Of a DNA stretch of 64,000 bases, positions 1 through 9,239 are shown piece after piece; the stretch's first letter is position 1; each line of letters begins with the position of its first letter. The translations under genes were made by a program, and so were the position numbers. Under the pieces are notes generated by a model. That model saw nothing but the letters and a program-made list of their open reading frames with translations, was not told the DNA's origin and searched no databases. The DNA is from Ketobacter sp. (GTDB taxonomy: Bacteria > Pseudomonadota > Gammaproteobacteria > Pseudomonadales > Ketobacteraceae), in the NCBI RefSeq assembly GCF_003671495.1, contig NZ_RCHN01000022.1, positions 62,001 to 126,000 of the forward strand, read 5' to 3'.

Positions 1-99
1 CGTATCGAGTTCAAACCCGTTACGGTCAATAAGCCGATTCCAGAGTCCAGGTTCAAGCTGGAGCTGGATGACAGCGTCGACGTGATTGAGGAAAGCTGA
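1..99 (+). CDS. lolA: Outer-membrane lipoprotein carrier LolA, C-terminal end (partial)
   Basis: The first 32 codons in frame 1 end at a TGA at 97-99, and the gene begins outside the window. The residues [20 protein letters not shown] followed by a DSVDVIEES tail look like the end of the LolA beta-sandwich, where a phenylalanine-rich strand is followed by a valine-aspartate-valine-isoleucine strand. LolA carries lipoproteins across the periplasm from LolCDE to LolB. The next gene is rarA, and lolA-rarA is a common gammaproteobacterial pair, which supports the call although little sequence is visible. Its end overlaps or abuts the rarA start region. Confidence 0.75.
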   Translation, partial: RIEFKPVTVNKPIPESRFKLELDDSVDVIEES

Positions 100-103
100 G
101 CCG

Positions 104-1444
104 GTGGCCGGTTTGTTCGAAGAGGAAAAAACCTGGCAACCCCTGGCTGCGCGCATGCGCCCTACGACGCTGGACGACTACGTGGGTCAGCAGCATCTGT
201 TTGGACCGCAGCAGCCTCTGCGGCGCTCCATCGAGGCGGGGCATGTTCATTCCATGATCCTGTGGGGACCGCCCGGGGTCGGCAAGACCACCCTGGCGAT
301 GATTCTGGCCAGCTATGTGGATGCCCAGTTTCTCTCAGTGTCCGCGGTGTTGAGCGGGGTCAAAGAGATCCGCGCCGCCATCGACCAGGCCAAGGAACAG
401 CAGCGCTTCGGGCGCAAAACCATTCTGTTCGTGGATGAAGTGCACCGATTTAACAAATCCCAGCAGGATGCATTTCTGCCCTATATTGAAGACGGCACGG
501 TGATCTTTATCGGCGCCACCACCGAAAACCCTTCTTTTGAGCTGAACAATGCGCTGCTCTCCAGGGCCCGTGTTTACGTTCTCAAAACCATCGCCGATGA
601 AGACATTCAAACCCTGTTGCAACAGGCCTTGGGTGATAAGAGTCGGGGTTTGGGGGAAGAGGGCGTTGCCGTGTCCGAGGACGTGATTGCCCGCATGGCA
701 GCCGCGGCAGACGGCGATGCCCGCCGGGCGTTGAATCTGTTGGAAATCTGCGTGGAGCTGGCCAAGTCCGAGGGCAAGGGCCAGGTGGACGATGGCATTG
801 TTGGGCAGGCGCTGGGTACAGAACTCAGGCGCTTCGACAAAGGCGGTGAGGCCTTCTATGACCAGATCTCTGCGCTCCATAAGGCGGTGCGGGGGTCATC
901 TCCCGATGGCGCACTGTATTGGTTTGCGCGCATGCTGGACGGGGGTTGTGACCCTTTGTACATCGCTCGGCGGGTGGTGCGCATGGCCAGTGAGGATATC
1001 GGCAATGCCGACCCCAGGGCCCTGCAGATCGCGCTCAACGCCTGGGATGTGCAAACCCGGCTTGGCAGCCCGGAAGGGGAGCTGGCCATTGCCCAGGCCG
1101 TTGCCTATATGGCGGCAGCCCCAAAAAGCAATGCTGTTTACGCCGCTTTCAATCAACTGCGGCGGCAAATAGCAGAACAGCCCAGCTACGAGGTCCCGCT
1201 GCATTTGCGGAACGCACCCACCAAGCTGATGAAGCAGCAGGGCTATGGTGAGGAATACCGCTACGCCCACGATTATCCAGAGGCCTATGCAGCCGGCGAG
1301 AACTATCTGCCGGAGGCCATCAGCCAGCAGCACTGGTATGAGCCGGTTCCCCGGGGTCTGGAGATCAAGATCGGCGAAAAGCTGAAATACCTGAAAACGC
1401 TGGATCAGGCCAGTGCGTGGCGCCGTTATGGGAGAAAACCCTGA
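104..1444 (+). CDS. rarA: Replication-associated recombination protein RarA (MgsA), AAA+ ATPase
   Basis: RarA is a clamp-loader-like AAA+ ATPase that acts at stalled replication forks. Visible motifs are Walker [10 protein letters not shown], Walker [21 protein letters not shown] and sensor 1 [12 protein letters not shown]. The C-terminal tetramerisation part contains [15 protein letters not shown] and [14 protein letters not shown] prefer the GTG at 104, which gives a 446-residue protein beginning MAGLFEEE. It resembles the short leader before PLAARMRP in homologues and has a GAGGAAAG Shine-Dalgarno at 88-95. An in-frame TTG at 86 is the other option. The gene follows lolA directly and overlaps nothing essential of crcB, so the two are probably cotranscribed. 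Confidence 0.95.
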   Translation: MAGLFEEEKTWQPLAARMRPTTLDDYVGQQHLFGPQQPLRRSIEAGHVHSMILWGPPGVGKTTLAMILASYVDAQFLSVSAVLSGVKEIRAAIDQAKEQQRFGRKTILFVDEVHRFNKSQQDAFLPYIEDGTVIFIGATTENPSFELNNALLSRARVYVLKTIADEDIQTLLQQALGDKSRGLGEEGVAVSEDVIARMAAAADGDARRALNLLEICVELAKSEGKGQVDDGIVGQALGTELRRFDKGGEAFYDQISALHKAVRGSSPDGALYWFARMLDGGCDPLYIARRVVRMASEDIGNADPRALQIALNAWDVQTRLGSPEGELAIAQAVAYMAAAPKSNAVYAAFNQLRRQIAEQPSYEVPLHLRNAPTKLMKQQGYGEEYRYAHDYPEAYAAGENYLPEAISQQHWYEPVPRGLEIKIGEKLKYLKTLDQASAWRRYGRKP

Positions 1445-1445
1445 T

Positions 1446-1829
1446 ATGCACTGGACTCAGTTTTTGTGGGTGGGCCTGGGTGGGGCTTTGGGTGCAAGTG
1501 GGCGCTTCTGGCTCTCCGCCTGGTTGAATGATCTGAATCGCACCCAGTTTCCCCTGGGCACCTTTGCGGTCAATGCCATTGGATCGTTTCTGTTCGGCGT
1601 TTTCTTCGTGGTGGTGTTATCCGGCACCAATCTCAAGGAGCCCCTGCGACTGTTGGTGTTGGTGGGTTTTTTGGGGGCATTCACCACGTTTTCCACCTTC
1701 TCTTTTGAAACCGTAAGGTTACTGCAGGAACAACAGGTCATGATGGCGGCTGTCAATGTGGTTGCGAATTGCCTGGTCTGTTTTGCCGGCGTCTGGCTGG
1801 GTTCGGTGCTGGCGAGAGCCCTGTTTTAA
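1446..1829 (+). CDS. crcB: Fluoride exporter CrcB (Fluc family)
   Basis: A 127-residue inner-membrane protein with four hydrophobic segments, the usual size of the dual-topology Fluc fluoride channels. Family motifs are all visible: GGALGASGRFWLS near the N-terminus, GTFAVNAIGSFLFG in the second segment and FTTFSTFSFE in the third. The ATG at 1446 is chosen because GGAGA at 1431-1435 lies at the right distance and because it is one base after the rarA stop. An in-frame start at 1413 would add residues not seen in the family. I found no fluoride riboswitch, which is expected since transcription probably enters from rarA. Confidence 0.93.
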   Translation: MHWTQFLWVGLGGALGASGRFWLSAWLNDLNRTQFPLGTFAVNAIGSFLFGVFFVVVLSGTNLKEPLRLLVLVGFLGAFTTFSTFSFETVRLLQEQQVMMAAVNVVANCLVCFAGVWLGSVLARALF

Positions 1830-1898
1830 AAACCGCTAATTGGCGCAAAGGGGCGGCTTCCCGCAACGGTTTCGGGTACAATTCCGCTCATCCTATGA

Positions 1899-3209
<1,311 letters not shown>

Positions 3210-3217
3210 GAAAACCG

Positions 3218-4624
3218 ATGGACTATCTACCGCTTTTCTATCAATTAAAAGGCCAAACCTGCCTGGTGGTGGGCGGTGGTGAGATCGCCTCGCGCAAGGC
3301 CGCCATGTTGCGCCGGGCGGGTGCCCACGTGCGGGTGGTTGCCCCCGATATATCACCGGTGATGCAATCGCTGTTGGATGAAGATGCCGCCTCTGTGGCG
3401 CATGTTCGTCAGTATGACAGCCGAGATCTGGATGGCGCGCTGCTGGCCATCGCTGCCACCGATGATCAGGCGCTGAACGCCTGCGTCTCGCAGGATGCGA
3501 AAGCCCGCAACATTCCCGTGAATGTGGTGGACAACCCGGCCCTGTGCACCTTTATCCTGCCTTCAATCGTGGATCGCTCGCCCATAGTCATGGCCGTGTC
3601 CAGCGGGGGACAGTCACCGGTGCTGGCCCGTTTGATCCGCGCCAAGCTGGAGTCCACCATACCGGCTAGTTACGGTCGTCTGGCGCACATCGTTGGCCGC
3701 TTTCGTGACCAGGCCAAAGCCCGGTTCAGCGACGTTAATCAGCGTCGAGGGTTCTGGGAGGAGGTACTCACCGGCCCCATCGCCGAATTCGTATTTGCCG
3801 GCAAGGAGCAGGAAGCGGAACAGATGCTGGCGCGACAGTTGGCGGCGGCCAGTGCTGATCGCCCCGCTGTAGGTGAAGTGTATCTGGTAGGGGCAGGACC
3901 CGGAGATCCGGATTTGCTGACTTTCCGCGCCTTGCGCTTGATGCAACAGGCAGACGTGGTGTTGTATGACCGTTTGGTGAGCCCTGGGATACTGGACCTG
4001 GTGCGTCGCGACGCTGAGCGAATATACGTAGGCAAGGCTCGCAGCGAGCACGCGGTACCGCAGGACCAGATCAATGAGTATCTGGTGAAACTGGCGCAGG
4101 AAGGTAAACGGGTGTGTCGCCTGAAAGGCGGTGACCCTTTTATTTTCGGACGCGGCGGAGAAGAGATCGGTCGGCTGGCCGAGGCTGGAATCCAGTTTCA
4201 GGTCGTGCCAGGCATCACGGCAGCATCAGGCTGTGCCAGTTATGCCGGCATTCCTTTGACTCACCGGGATCATGCCCAGTCTGTGCGTTTTGTAACCGGA
4301 CACCTCAAGGATGGCTCTCTGGACCTGGATTGGGAGACCCTGGCCAAAGAGCGCCAGACGCTGGTGTTTTATATGGGATTGGTGGGGCTGCCGACGATTT
4401 GTACGCAATTGATTGGCCACGGCCTGGCTCCTGACACGCCCATCGCTTTGATACAACAAGGGACCACCCGACACCAGAAGGTGCTCACGTCCACTCTGCA
4501 GAACATGCCAGAACAGGTTAAAAAACAAGAGGTTAAGGCGCCAACGTTGATTATCGTCGGCTCTGTGGTGACGCTCCACGATCAACTTTCCTGGTTTGAT
4601 CCGGAAACCAGTCGATCCGGCTGA
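3218..4624 (+). CDS. cysG: Siroheme synthase CysG (trifunctional)
   Basis: Makes siroheme from uroporphyrinogen III. The N-terminal half (about residues 1-150) is the precorrin-2 dehydrogenase/ferrochelatase, with the NAD-binding turn [16 protein letters not shown] and the dimer segment [17 protein letters not shown]. The C-terminal half from about residue 215 is the SAM-dependent uroporphyrinogen methyltransferase, with [32 protein letters not shown] and [11 protein letters not shown] choose the ATG at 3218 because the protein then starts [12 protein letters not shown], as in known CysG. The 8 bp gap after the serS stop suggests translation coupling. Siroheme serves sulfite or nitrite reductase. 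Confidence 0.96.
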   Translation: MDYLPLFYQLKGQTCLVVGGGEIASRKAAMLRRAGAHVRVVAPDISPVMQSLLDEDAASVAHVRQYDSRDLDGALLAIAATDDQALNACVSQDAKARNIPVNVVDNPALCTFILPSIVDRSPIVMAVSSGGQSPVLARLIRAKLESTIPASYGRLAHIVGRFRDQAKARFSDVNQRRGFWEEVLTGPIAEFVFAGKEQEAEQMLARQLAAASADRPAVGEVYLVGAGPGDPDLLTFRALRLMQQADVVLYDRLVSPGILDLVRRDAERIYVGKARSEHAVPQDQINEYLVKLAQEGKRVCRLKGGDPFIFGRGGEEIGRLAEAGIQFQVVPGITAASGCASYAGIPLTHRDHAQSVRFVTGHLKDGSLDLDWETLAKERQTLVFYMGLVGLPTICTQLIGHGLAPDTPIALIQQGTTRHQKVLTSTLQNMPEQVKKQEVKAPTLIIVGSVVTLHDQLSWFDPETSRSG

Positions 4625-4726
4625 GCTCGAAGTCACTTTAAAATTGCCGGCTTAACTTTCCAAATAACTCCCTTCGGCTAATCTTAATACAGTATATGAG
4701 ATTTCCATATGGTGGGAGCTTTGAGG

Positions 4727-6346
4727 ATGAATTGGTTTAATCGGATCTCAATAAAATACAAGCTGCTTTTTATACCGTTGGTGGGTGTTTTAGGATTCGG
4801 TGCCAATTTGGCATACAACTTTTCAGTGAATACCGAGACCAGCGTAAGTCTGGAATCCGTGAGGGACCAGTACTACCCGATTCTGGAGAAGGCCAACAAT
4901 ATGATTGTGTTGTTGGACCGGACGACGGAAACCCTGAACTCCGCCGTCAGTGCCGGTGAATTGGATATCATCAACACCGCGGATGAAAATGCGGATAAGA
5001 TGCGGGCACTCGAAGATGATATTTACAAGCTGGAGCCCAAGCGCAAAGCCGAGGTGGAACAGCTCAAAATTCAGTTCGATAAGTACTATTCAGCGGCCAG
5101 GGCCTTGTCGGAAGGGATGATCACCGGTGCTATTGACTTTTCCACACTCAATGACAAGGTTGAGGAAATGGGAAAACTGCAGTCGACCCTGAAAACCAAC
5201 CTGCAGGATTTCCGAGACGAAAGTCATCAGTTGTTCACCTCCAATATCTCCGATTCCATCGAGAAAGCCCGTGAGGCGCTCACTGTGGGCGCGGTCATCG
5301 CGCTGATCATTACCATCCTCCTGATTGCTGTGGCCATGTACATCACCGCGTCCGTGACCTCGAATATCGCCCGGGTGGTGCGTTCGCTCAAGGACATCGC
5401 CAGTGGGGAAGGGGATCTTACCAAGCGCATCAAACAGTCTTCTGAAGACGAAATGGGCGAGTTGGTGTTCTGGTTCAATTCCTTTATTGAAAAGCTGCAG
5501 AGCATCATCAAGGAAGTGGTGGACAGCATTGGACCACTCACCAGCACCAGCCGCGAACTGGGGTCATTGGCGCATGAGAGCGAGAACGTCTCCAACGAAC
5601 AACTGGAGTCCACCGTCAGTGTGAACCGGTCTATGAACGAGATGTTCGAAAGCCTGAACGAGAATGCGTCAAACACCGCCAATGCCGCGGAAGCCGCCTC
5701 CTATGCCAATGAACAGGCCAAGACCGGCCACGGCATCGTGAAAGACACCATCAAAACCATCAACGACCTGGCTCAGGAAGTGGCCAAGGCCGGTGAAACC
5801 ATTCATCAACTGGAAGCGGACACCGCCAATGTGGGCGCGATTCTGGATGTGATTCAGGGTATCGCCTCGCAAACCAATCTGCTGGCGCTGAATGCGGCCA
5901 TTGAAGCAGCCCGCGCCGGCGAGCACGGTCGTGGCTTCGCTGTGGTGGCGGACGAAGTGCGTACCCTGGCTTCCCGCACCCAGGAGTCCACAGAAGAAAT
6001 CCACGGTGTGATCGACCAATTGCAGAAGACCGCGCGGGTGATTTCTGAAGTGATGGCAGCCGGACAATCGAAAGCAGAGCAGAGTGTTGCCCAGGCGGGC
6101 AGTGCCGGCAATTCGTTGGAGGCGATTACCACCCGCGTGGAGGAAATCAACGTGATGAACACTCAAATCGCATCCGCTTCCGAAGAGCAGCAGCAGACGT
6201 CCCAGTTCATCCAGCAGGCCATTGATGAAATCAGCAATTCCGCCAGGCTGGCAGCAGAAGGGTCCGCCAAGGTGGCGTCATCCACCGAGCAATTGCAGAG
6301 TGTGACGCAAAGGCTGGACACCGTGGCCCGTCAGTTCAGGGTGTAA
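4727..6346 (+). CDS. Methyl-accepting chemotaxis protein
   Basis: A 539-residue chemoreceptor. A first membrane segment (about residues 10-30) is followed by a roughly 150-residue periplasmic helical region with no recognised cache fold, most like a four-helix bundle. A second membrane segment lies near residues 185-210 ([17 protein letters not shown]). A HAMP domain follows, with [15 protein letters not shown]. The cytoplasmic signalling hairpin tip is complete: [20 protein letters not shown] then [12 protein letters not shown]. The ATG at 4727 has GGTGGGAG upstream; an in-frame ATG at 4709 lacks one. No chemotaxis or flagellar genes are nearby, so its kinase partner is elsewhere. The ligand cannot be told. 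Confidence 0.93.
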   Translation: MNWFNRISIKYKLLFIPLVGVLGFGANLAYNFSVNTETSVSLESVRDQYYPILEKANNMIVLLDRTTETLNSAVSAGELDIINTADENADKMRALEDDIYKLEPKRKAEVEQLKIQFDKYYSAARALSEGMITGAIDFSTLNDKVEEMGKLQSTLKTNLQDFRDESHQLFTSNISDSIEKAREALTVGAVIALIITILLIAVAMYITASVTSNIARVVRSLKDIASGEGDLTKRIKQSSEDEMGELVFWFNSFIEKLQSIIKEVVDSIGPLTSTSRELGSLAHESENVSNEQLESTVSVNRSMNEMFESLNENASNTANAAEAASYANEQAKTGHGIVKDTIKTINDLAQEVAKAGETIHQLEADTANVGAILDVIQGIASQTNLLALNAAIEAARAGEHGRGFAVVADEVRTLASRTQESTEEIHGVIDQLQKTARVISEVMAAGQSKAEQSVAQAGSAGNSLEAITTRVEEINVMNTQIASASEEQQQTSQFIQQAIDEISNSARLAAEGSAKVASSTEQLQSVTQRLDTVARQFRV

Positions 6347-6355
6347 AGCCGGGGC

Positions 6356-7372
6356 CTAGAGCATGCTCTTGTTGCGCTGGGCCCAAAGATCCGATGCCAT
6401 CTCAAAGGCGCGGTCTTGCTGGTCTGCCTGGCCCAGCAGCTTAAGCGCAATCGCCGTAGTGCCCACCACGGCAGCCTCACCATACTCGTGTTCTTGATCA
6501 CCACGCCATACGGCTGCAAAATCCCTGAGATCCAACTCTGATTCCTTGACATGGCGTTTGCCGAACAGCGGCGGCCAGGTCTCGTCAAACAGCTCACCAT
6601 CGCGAACGGATTGCACCAGGCACTCGATGTCCGGGTTACGCTCGATCTCACCAGCCTCACCCTTGATCACATCCACCCGGGCATAACCCAGGGCCTGCGC
6701 CGCCAGCTGGTGGACAGGGCGATACCCGGGGTGGAAGATGCCCTGAATGACGGCTGGCGCGTCACCGGGGTTCAGTAGCCTGGACAGGGTGTGAACCGGA
6801 GACCGCAACCCCATCACATTACGCAACTCGATGATCCGGTGCAGGGTGGGGCAGAGGTGCTCAAGGGGAAAATAGGTAAATCGGTGCTCGCGGATCTGGC
6901 TGGCGCACTCGCTCCAGCTGGAGGCAACGCCCAAGCCCAACTCCTGTAATACATCTTCGGTGTAAATCCGGTCGATGGTGTGGCCGCTGGCGCCGTGGAT
7001 GAATACCGAATGGCCCTGTTCAGCCAGCAAAAATATGCTGAACAAATACCAGGGAAAATGCCGTCGTTTACCGGCATAGGAGGACCAGTCCAGGTCCACC
7101 TCGATTTTGACTTCCGGTACGATGGATTCCCGTACCGCTTTTACGAAACCGAGCAACTCTTCCGGGCTTTCCTCTTTCACCCGCAGCAACATCAGGAATG
7201 CCCCCAGCTGCACATCCTGCACTTTGCCCGCCATGATCATCCGCATGGCATCATAGGCTTCCACCTCAGTAAGGGAACGGGAGCCCTTTTTGCCTTTCCC
7301 CAGGATGCGTACGTACTGCGCGAACGGGTGCTCGTGGGAGGGCGGTATGCTGGTCTTCATGGGTGTGGTCAT
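6356..7372 (-). CDS. ybiB: YbiB/TrpD2-like glycosyltransferase-fold protein
   Basis: A 338-residue protein with the fold of anthranilate phosphoribosyltransferase (TrpD), resembling the TrpD2/YbiB branch reported to bind nucleic acid rather than make tryptophan. Family features are the N-terminal helical part SLTEVEAYDAMRMIMAGKV with LGAFLMLLRVKEES, and the core FIHGASGHTIDRIYTEDVL. SPVHTLSRLLNPGDA and VIKGEAGEIERNPD follow. The gene is the last in the tusDCBE transcription unit, 5 bp after tusE. I infer cotranscription with the tRNA-thiolation genes, but a functional link is not established. It converges with the chemoreceptor, leaving only 9 bp between stops. Confidence 0.85.
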   Translation of the reverse strand: MTTPMKTSIPPSHEHPFAQYVRILGKGKKGSRSLTEVEAYDAMRMIMAGKVQDVQLGAFLMLLRVKEESPEELLGFVKAVRESIVPEVKIEVDLDWSSYAGKRRHFPWYLFSIFLLAEQGHSVFIHGASGHTIDRIYTEDVLQELGLGVASSWSECASQIREHRFTYFPLEHLCPTLHRIIELRNVMGLRSPVHTLSRLLNPGDAPAVIQGIFHPGYRPVHQLAAQALGYARVDVIKGEAGEIERNPDIECLVQSVRDGELFDETWPPLFGKRHVKESELDLRDFAAVWRGDQEHEYGEAAVVGTTAIALKLLGQADQQDRAFEMASDLWAQRNKSML

Positions 7373-7377
7373 GGCTA

Positions 7378-7713
7378 CTACAGACAGTTGGTTGGTCGAG
7401 GTAATCCGGCCACCTTCGCAGCAAGCTTGGCGGGGCTGCCGGGGAACAGATGCATCAGGTAGATACTGTTGCCCTTGTCTTCTCCTAGCTTCTGTTTCAC
7501 ATACTTTACCAGTATTCTCATGGCGGGAGAATGCTCAAATTCGCTGTGGAATTGTTGCAGTAACTCGATGATTTCCCAGTGGCCTTCCGTTAATTGGATG
7601 CCTTCTGAGCGGGCAATGGTTTCGGCGACCGATGCGCTCCAGTGGGTCAAGTCCTGCAGGTACCCTTCTTTATCCACCGGGATGCTCTGTCCGTCCACCA
7701 GCATGATCCCCAT
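7378..7713 (-). CDS. tusE: Sulfurtransferase TusE (DsrC family)
   Basis: The last protein of the Tus sulfur relay, which accepts persulfide sulfur from TusBCD and hands it to MnmA for 2-thiolation of U34 in tRNA. The 111-residue protein matches the family throughout: VDKEGYLQDLTHWS, GIQLTEGHWEIIELLQQFH, FEHSPAMRILVKYVKQKLG and GNSIYLMHLFPGSPAKLA. The essential penultimate cysteine is present in the C-terminal GLPRPTNCL. It follows tusB with a 2 bp gap, and a second in-frame ATG lies three codons in. The lack of dsrAB or other sulfur-oxidation genes supports TusE rather than true DsrC. Confidence 0.95.
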   Translation of the reverse strand: MGIMLVDGQSIPVDKEGYLQDLTHWSASVAETIARSEGIQLTEGHWEIIELLQQFHSEFEHSPAMRILVKYVKQKLGEDKGNSIYLMHLFPGSPAKLAAKVAGLPRPTNCL

Positions 7714-7715
7714 GG

Positions 7716-8003
7716 TCAGAGCCAGCTCATGGTTTTCTGGTGCTGTGTCACCAGCTCGACGAACTGCGGAAACCCGACTGCAGTAGCAATATCCGGATCA
7801 ATGCCAAGGCCGCGGGCATCAGCATCCGGCTGCAAAGCAAAAAGCCGGACGGCTGGGGGCAGGTCAGGGGTGAAAGCGGGGTTGGTGAGCAGCAGCACGC
7901 CGTCCTCAATCAGGATCAGGCTGTCCTCTGGCCCGAACGCACGCAGGCATTGGGTGAGCGCAGTATGCGTGAAAGGGCTCTGGTTAACGATGTGCAGAAT
8001 CAT
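7716..8003 (-). CDS. tusB: Sulfurtransferase complex subunit TusB (DsrH family)
   Basis: Small subunit of the TusBCD hexamer. Starting at the ATG at 8003 the protein is 95 residues and begins MILHIVNQSPF, the family start. An ATG two codons upstream (8009) is also possible. DSLILIEDGVLLLTNP in the first half matches the DsrH core strand and turn. It sits between tusC and tusE in the conserved order tusD-tusC-tusB-tusE, with very short spacing on both sides. The divergent C-terminal half is normal for this subunit. Confidence 0.92.
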   Translation of the reverse strand: MILHIVNQSPFTHTALTQCLRAFGPEDSLILIEDGVLLLTNPAFTPDLPPAVRLFALQPDADARGLGIDPDIATAVGFPQFVELVTQHQKTMSWL

Positions 8004-8019
8004 TCCCATGGTGTGTATT

Positions 8020-8391
8020 TCAAAAGCTCAGCAGGTTGTCATAGGAAGCCAGCAGAGGGGCAATCTGGCTGGCCGGCAGCAGTGTGACATCGATCAGCAG
8101 GTCCTCCTGGCACAGGCCCCGGCTATGCAGATCCTCTTCGCATACATAAACGTCGGAAATCTCATAAAGCCCCAAGGACTGGAAAATGGGTGCCGTTCGT
8201 TTCAGGTCTGCGGTGCTGGGTTGTTGCCCCTGTTTGAGCTGGAAAACCCCGTCTTCCAGGAACAATAACCCCACCGGCACCCCAAACGCCGCGCTGGCCA
8301 GGGCCGCATCCAGGGATTCCCGGGTGGCCTGGCTGGAATGAGGGCCCTTGGTGTTAATAAAAAGTGTGCTGCGCATGGGAGTACTGCTCAT
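8020..8391 (-). CDS. tusC: Sulfurtransferase complex subunit TusC (DsrF family)
   Basis: Structural subunit of TusBCD. The core STLFINTKGPHSSQATRESLDAALASAAFGVPVGLLFLEDGVFQL is the DsrE/F-like Rossmann unit, and LKRTAPIFQSLGLYEISDVYVCEEDLHSRGL is typical of TusC. The start is either the ATG at 8391, with a weak GGA, or the ATG at 8376 (MRSTLF). The second gives the 118-residue length usual in the family. The gene lies 14 bp after tusD in the same reverse-strand operon. Confidence 0.93.
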   Translation of the reverse strand: MSSTPMRSTLFINTKGPHSSQATRESLDAALASAAFGVPVGLLFLEDGVFQLKQGQQPSTADLKRTAPIFQSLGLYEISDVYVCEEDLHSRGLCQEDLLIDVTLLPASQIAPLLASYDNLLSF

Positions 8392-8405
8392 ATTGATTAT
8401 CCGAT

Positions 8406-8798
8406 TCAGGCGCCAAAGGTAACCAGGCGATCTGATTCCAGGCCGGCTTCCACCAACTGCCCCAGACCCGAAAGCAGGAAGCCCTCAGCCAGATTGTGGG
8501 ATGACTTCTCATAGCGTTCCGCTTCGCTGGCGTTGATGATTCCCCGGCGCAGGCAGGCGGAAATACAGACCACAAGCTCCACCTGGTGGGTGTTCGCCAA
8601 CACCTGCCACTCCCGATAGAGATCGGCTTCGTCCTGGGGTGGCACTGCCAGCCGGGTGCCCACCAGCACGCCATCCCCGGAGAAAAATACCCGCTTGATG
8701 CGGTGCCCGGCGGCCAGGGTGGCCTGGCAGAAGCGCAAGGCAGTGAGCGCGCTTTGGTGGCTGTAAGGGGCTGTGATGACGTGAATGGCGAATATCAT
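8406..8798 (-). CDS. tusD: Sulfurtransferase complex subunit TusD (DsrE family)
   Basis: The sulfur-carrying subunit of TusBCD; it receives persulfide from TusA. From the ATG at 8798 the 130-residue protein begins MIFAIHVITAPYSHQSALTA and carries the catalytic cysteine in ELVVCISACLRRGI, followed by NLAEGFLLSGLGQLVEAGL. The reading frame stays open upstream to 8924, with another ATG at 8864. That start would add a basic leader, MAERKRSRIRKPPKSD. Neither start has a strong Shine-Dalgarno, so an extended protein is possible. First gene of the tusDCBE-ybiB operon and divergent from tRNA-Ser. Confidence 0.92.
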   Translation of the reverse strand: MIFAIHVITAPYSHQSALTALRFCQATLAAGHRIKRVFFSGDGVLVGTRLAVPPQDEADLYREWQVLANTHQVELVVCISACLRRGIINASEAERYEKSSHNLAEGFLLSGLGQLVEAGLESDRLVTFGA

Positions 8799-8942
8799 GG
8801 GCTGGTTCGAGTCGGTGTCCGATTTTGGCGGTTTACGTATCCGGGATCTTTTCCGTTCTGCCATAATAGGTTCCGGAAATTTGAAATCAAGAGTGAAGAC
8901 CAGGCTCCCTGGACTGTAAAGCACCGGAATTTAAAGTTTTCC

Positions 8943-8971
8943 TTCACAGAATCATGGGTTTGCTATATTAT
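8943..8971 (+). promoter_or_regulatory. Sigma-70-type promoter of tRNA-Ser
   Basis: TTCACA at 8943-8948 and TATTAT at 8966-8971 are separated by 17 bp, each one mismatch from consensus. A GC-rich discriminator (TTGCGCC) follows, as expected for a stable-RNA promoter. The mature tRNA starts 16 bp after the -10 box. Confidence 0.7.
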
Positions 8972-8986
8972 TTGCGCCTCCTCACC

Positions 8987-9077
8987 GGTGAGCTGGCTGA
9001 GTGGTTGAAAGCAGCGGTCTTGAAAACCGCCGTAGGTTAATAGCCTACCCGGGGTTCGAATCCCTGGCTCACCGCCA
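8987..9077 (+). tRNA. tRNA-Ser(TGA)
   Basis: A 91-nt class II tRNA. The acceptor stem GGTGAGC pairs with GCTCACC at 9067-9073, followed by G and an encoded CCA. The anticodon stem GCGGT/ACCGC encloses the loop CTTGAAA with anticodon TGA at 9021-9023. A long variable arm with GTAGG/CCTAC pairing and the T-loop GGTTCGAATCC confirm serine identity. Confidence 0.97.
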
Positions 9078-9239
9078 TTTTCCTTTCTTTCGTTGTCCAT
9101 AAATCCAAGTTGACTATACTGAAATCTGGTCACCCCGTTTGATTTTGGGGTGTATTTGCTCGCTAAGTGTCTGCCCTGGCTGAACTTTACCGGTTCTTGG
9201 GTAAGACCTGCCAAATTGGGTGCATGGATTTCCGGTAGT

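Noticed and set aside
53..250. Small reverse-strand frame at the window start
   Set aside because: It overlaps the lolA end and rarA and has no protein resemblance.
335..880. Long reverse-strand frames under rarA and many others under uvrC, ppnN, pgm, mcm, zwf and pgi
   Set aside because: They are shadows of real genes: no family resemblance, composition dictated by the coding strand, and no sensible starts.
1413..1445. Longer N-terminus of CrcB starting inside rarA
   Set aside because: ATG 1446 has a better Shine-Dalgarno and gives the usual family length.
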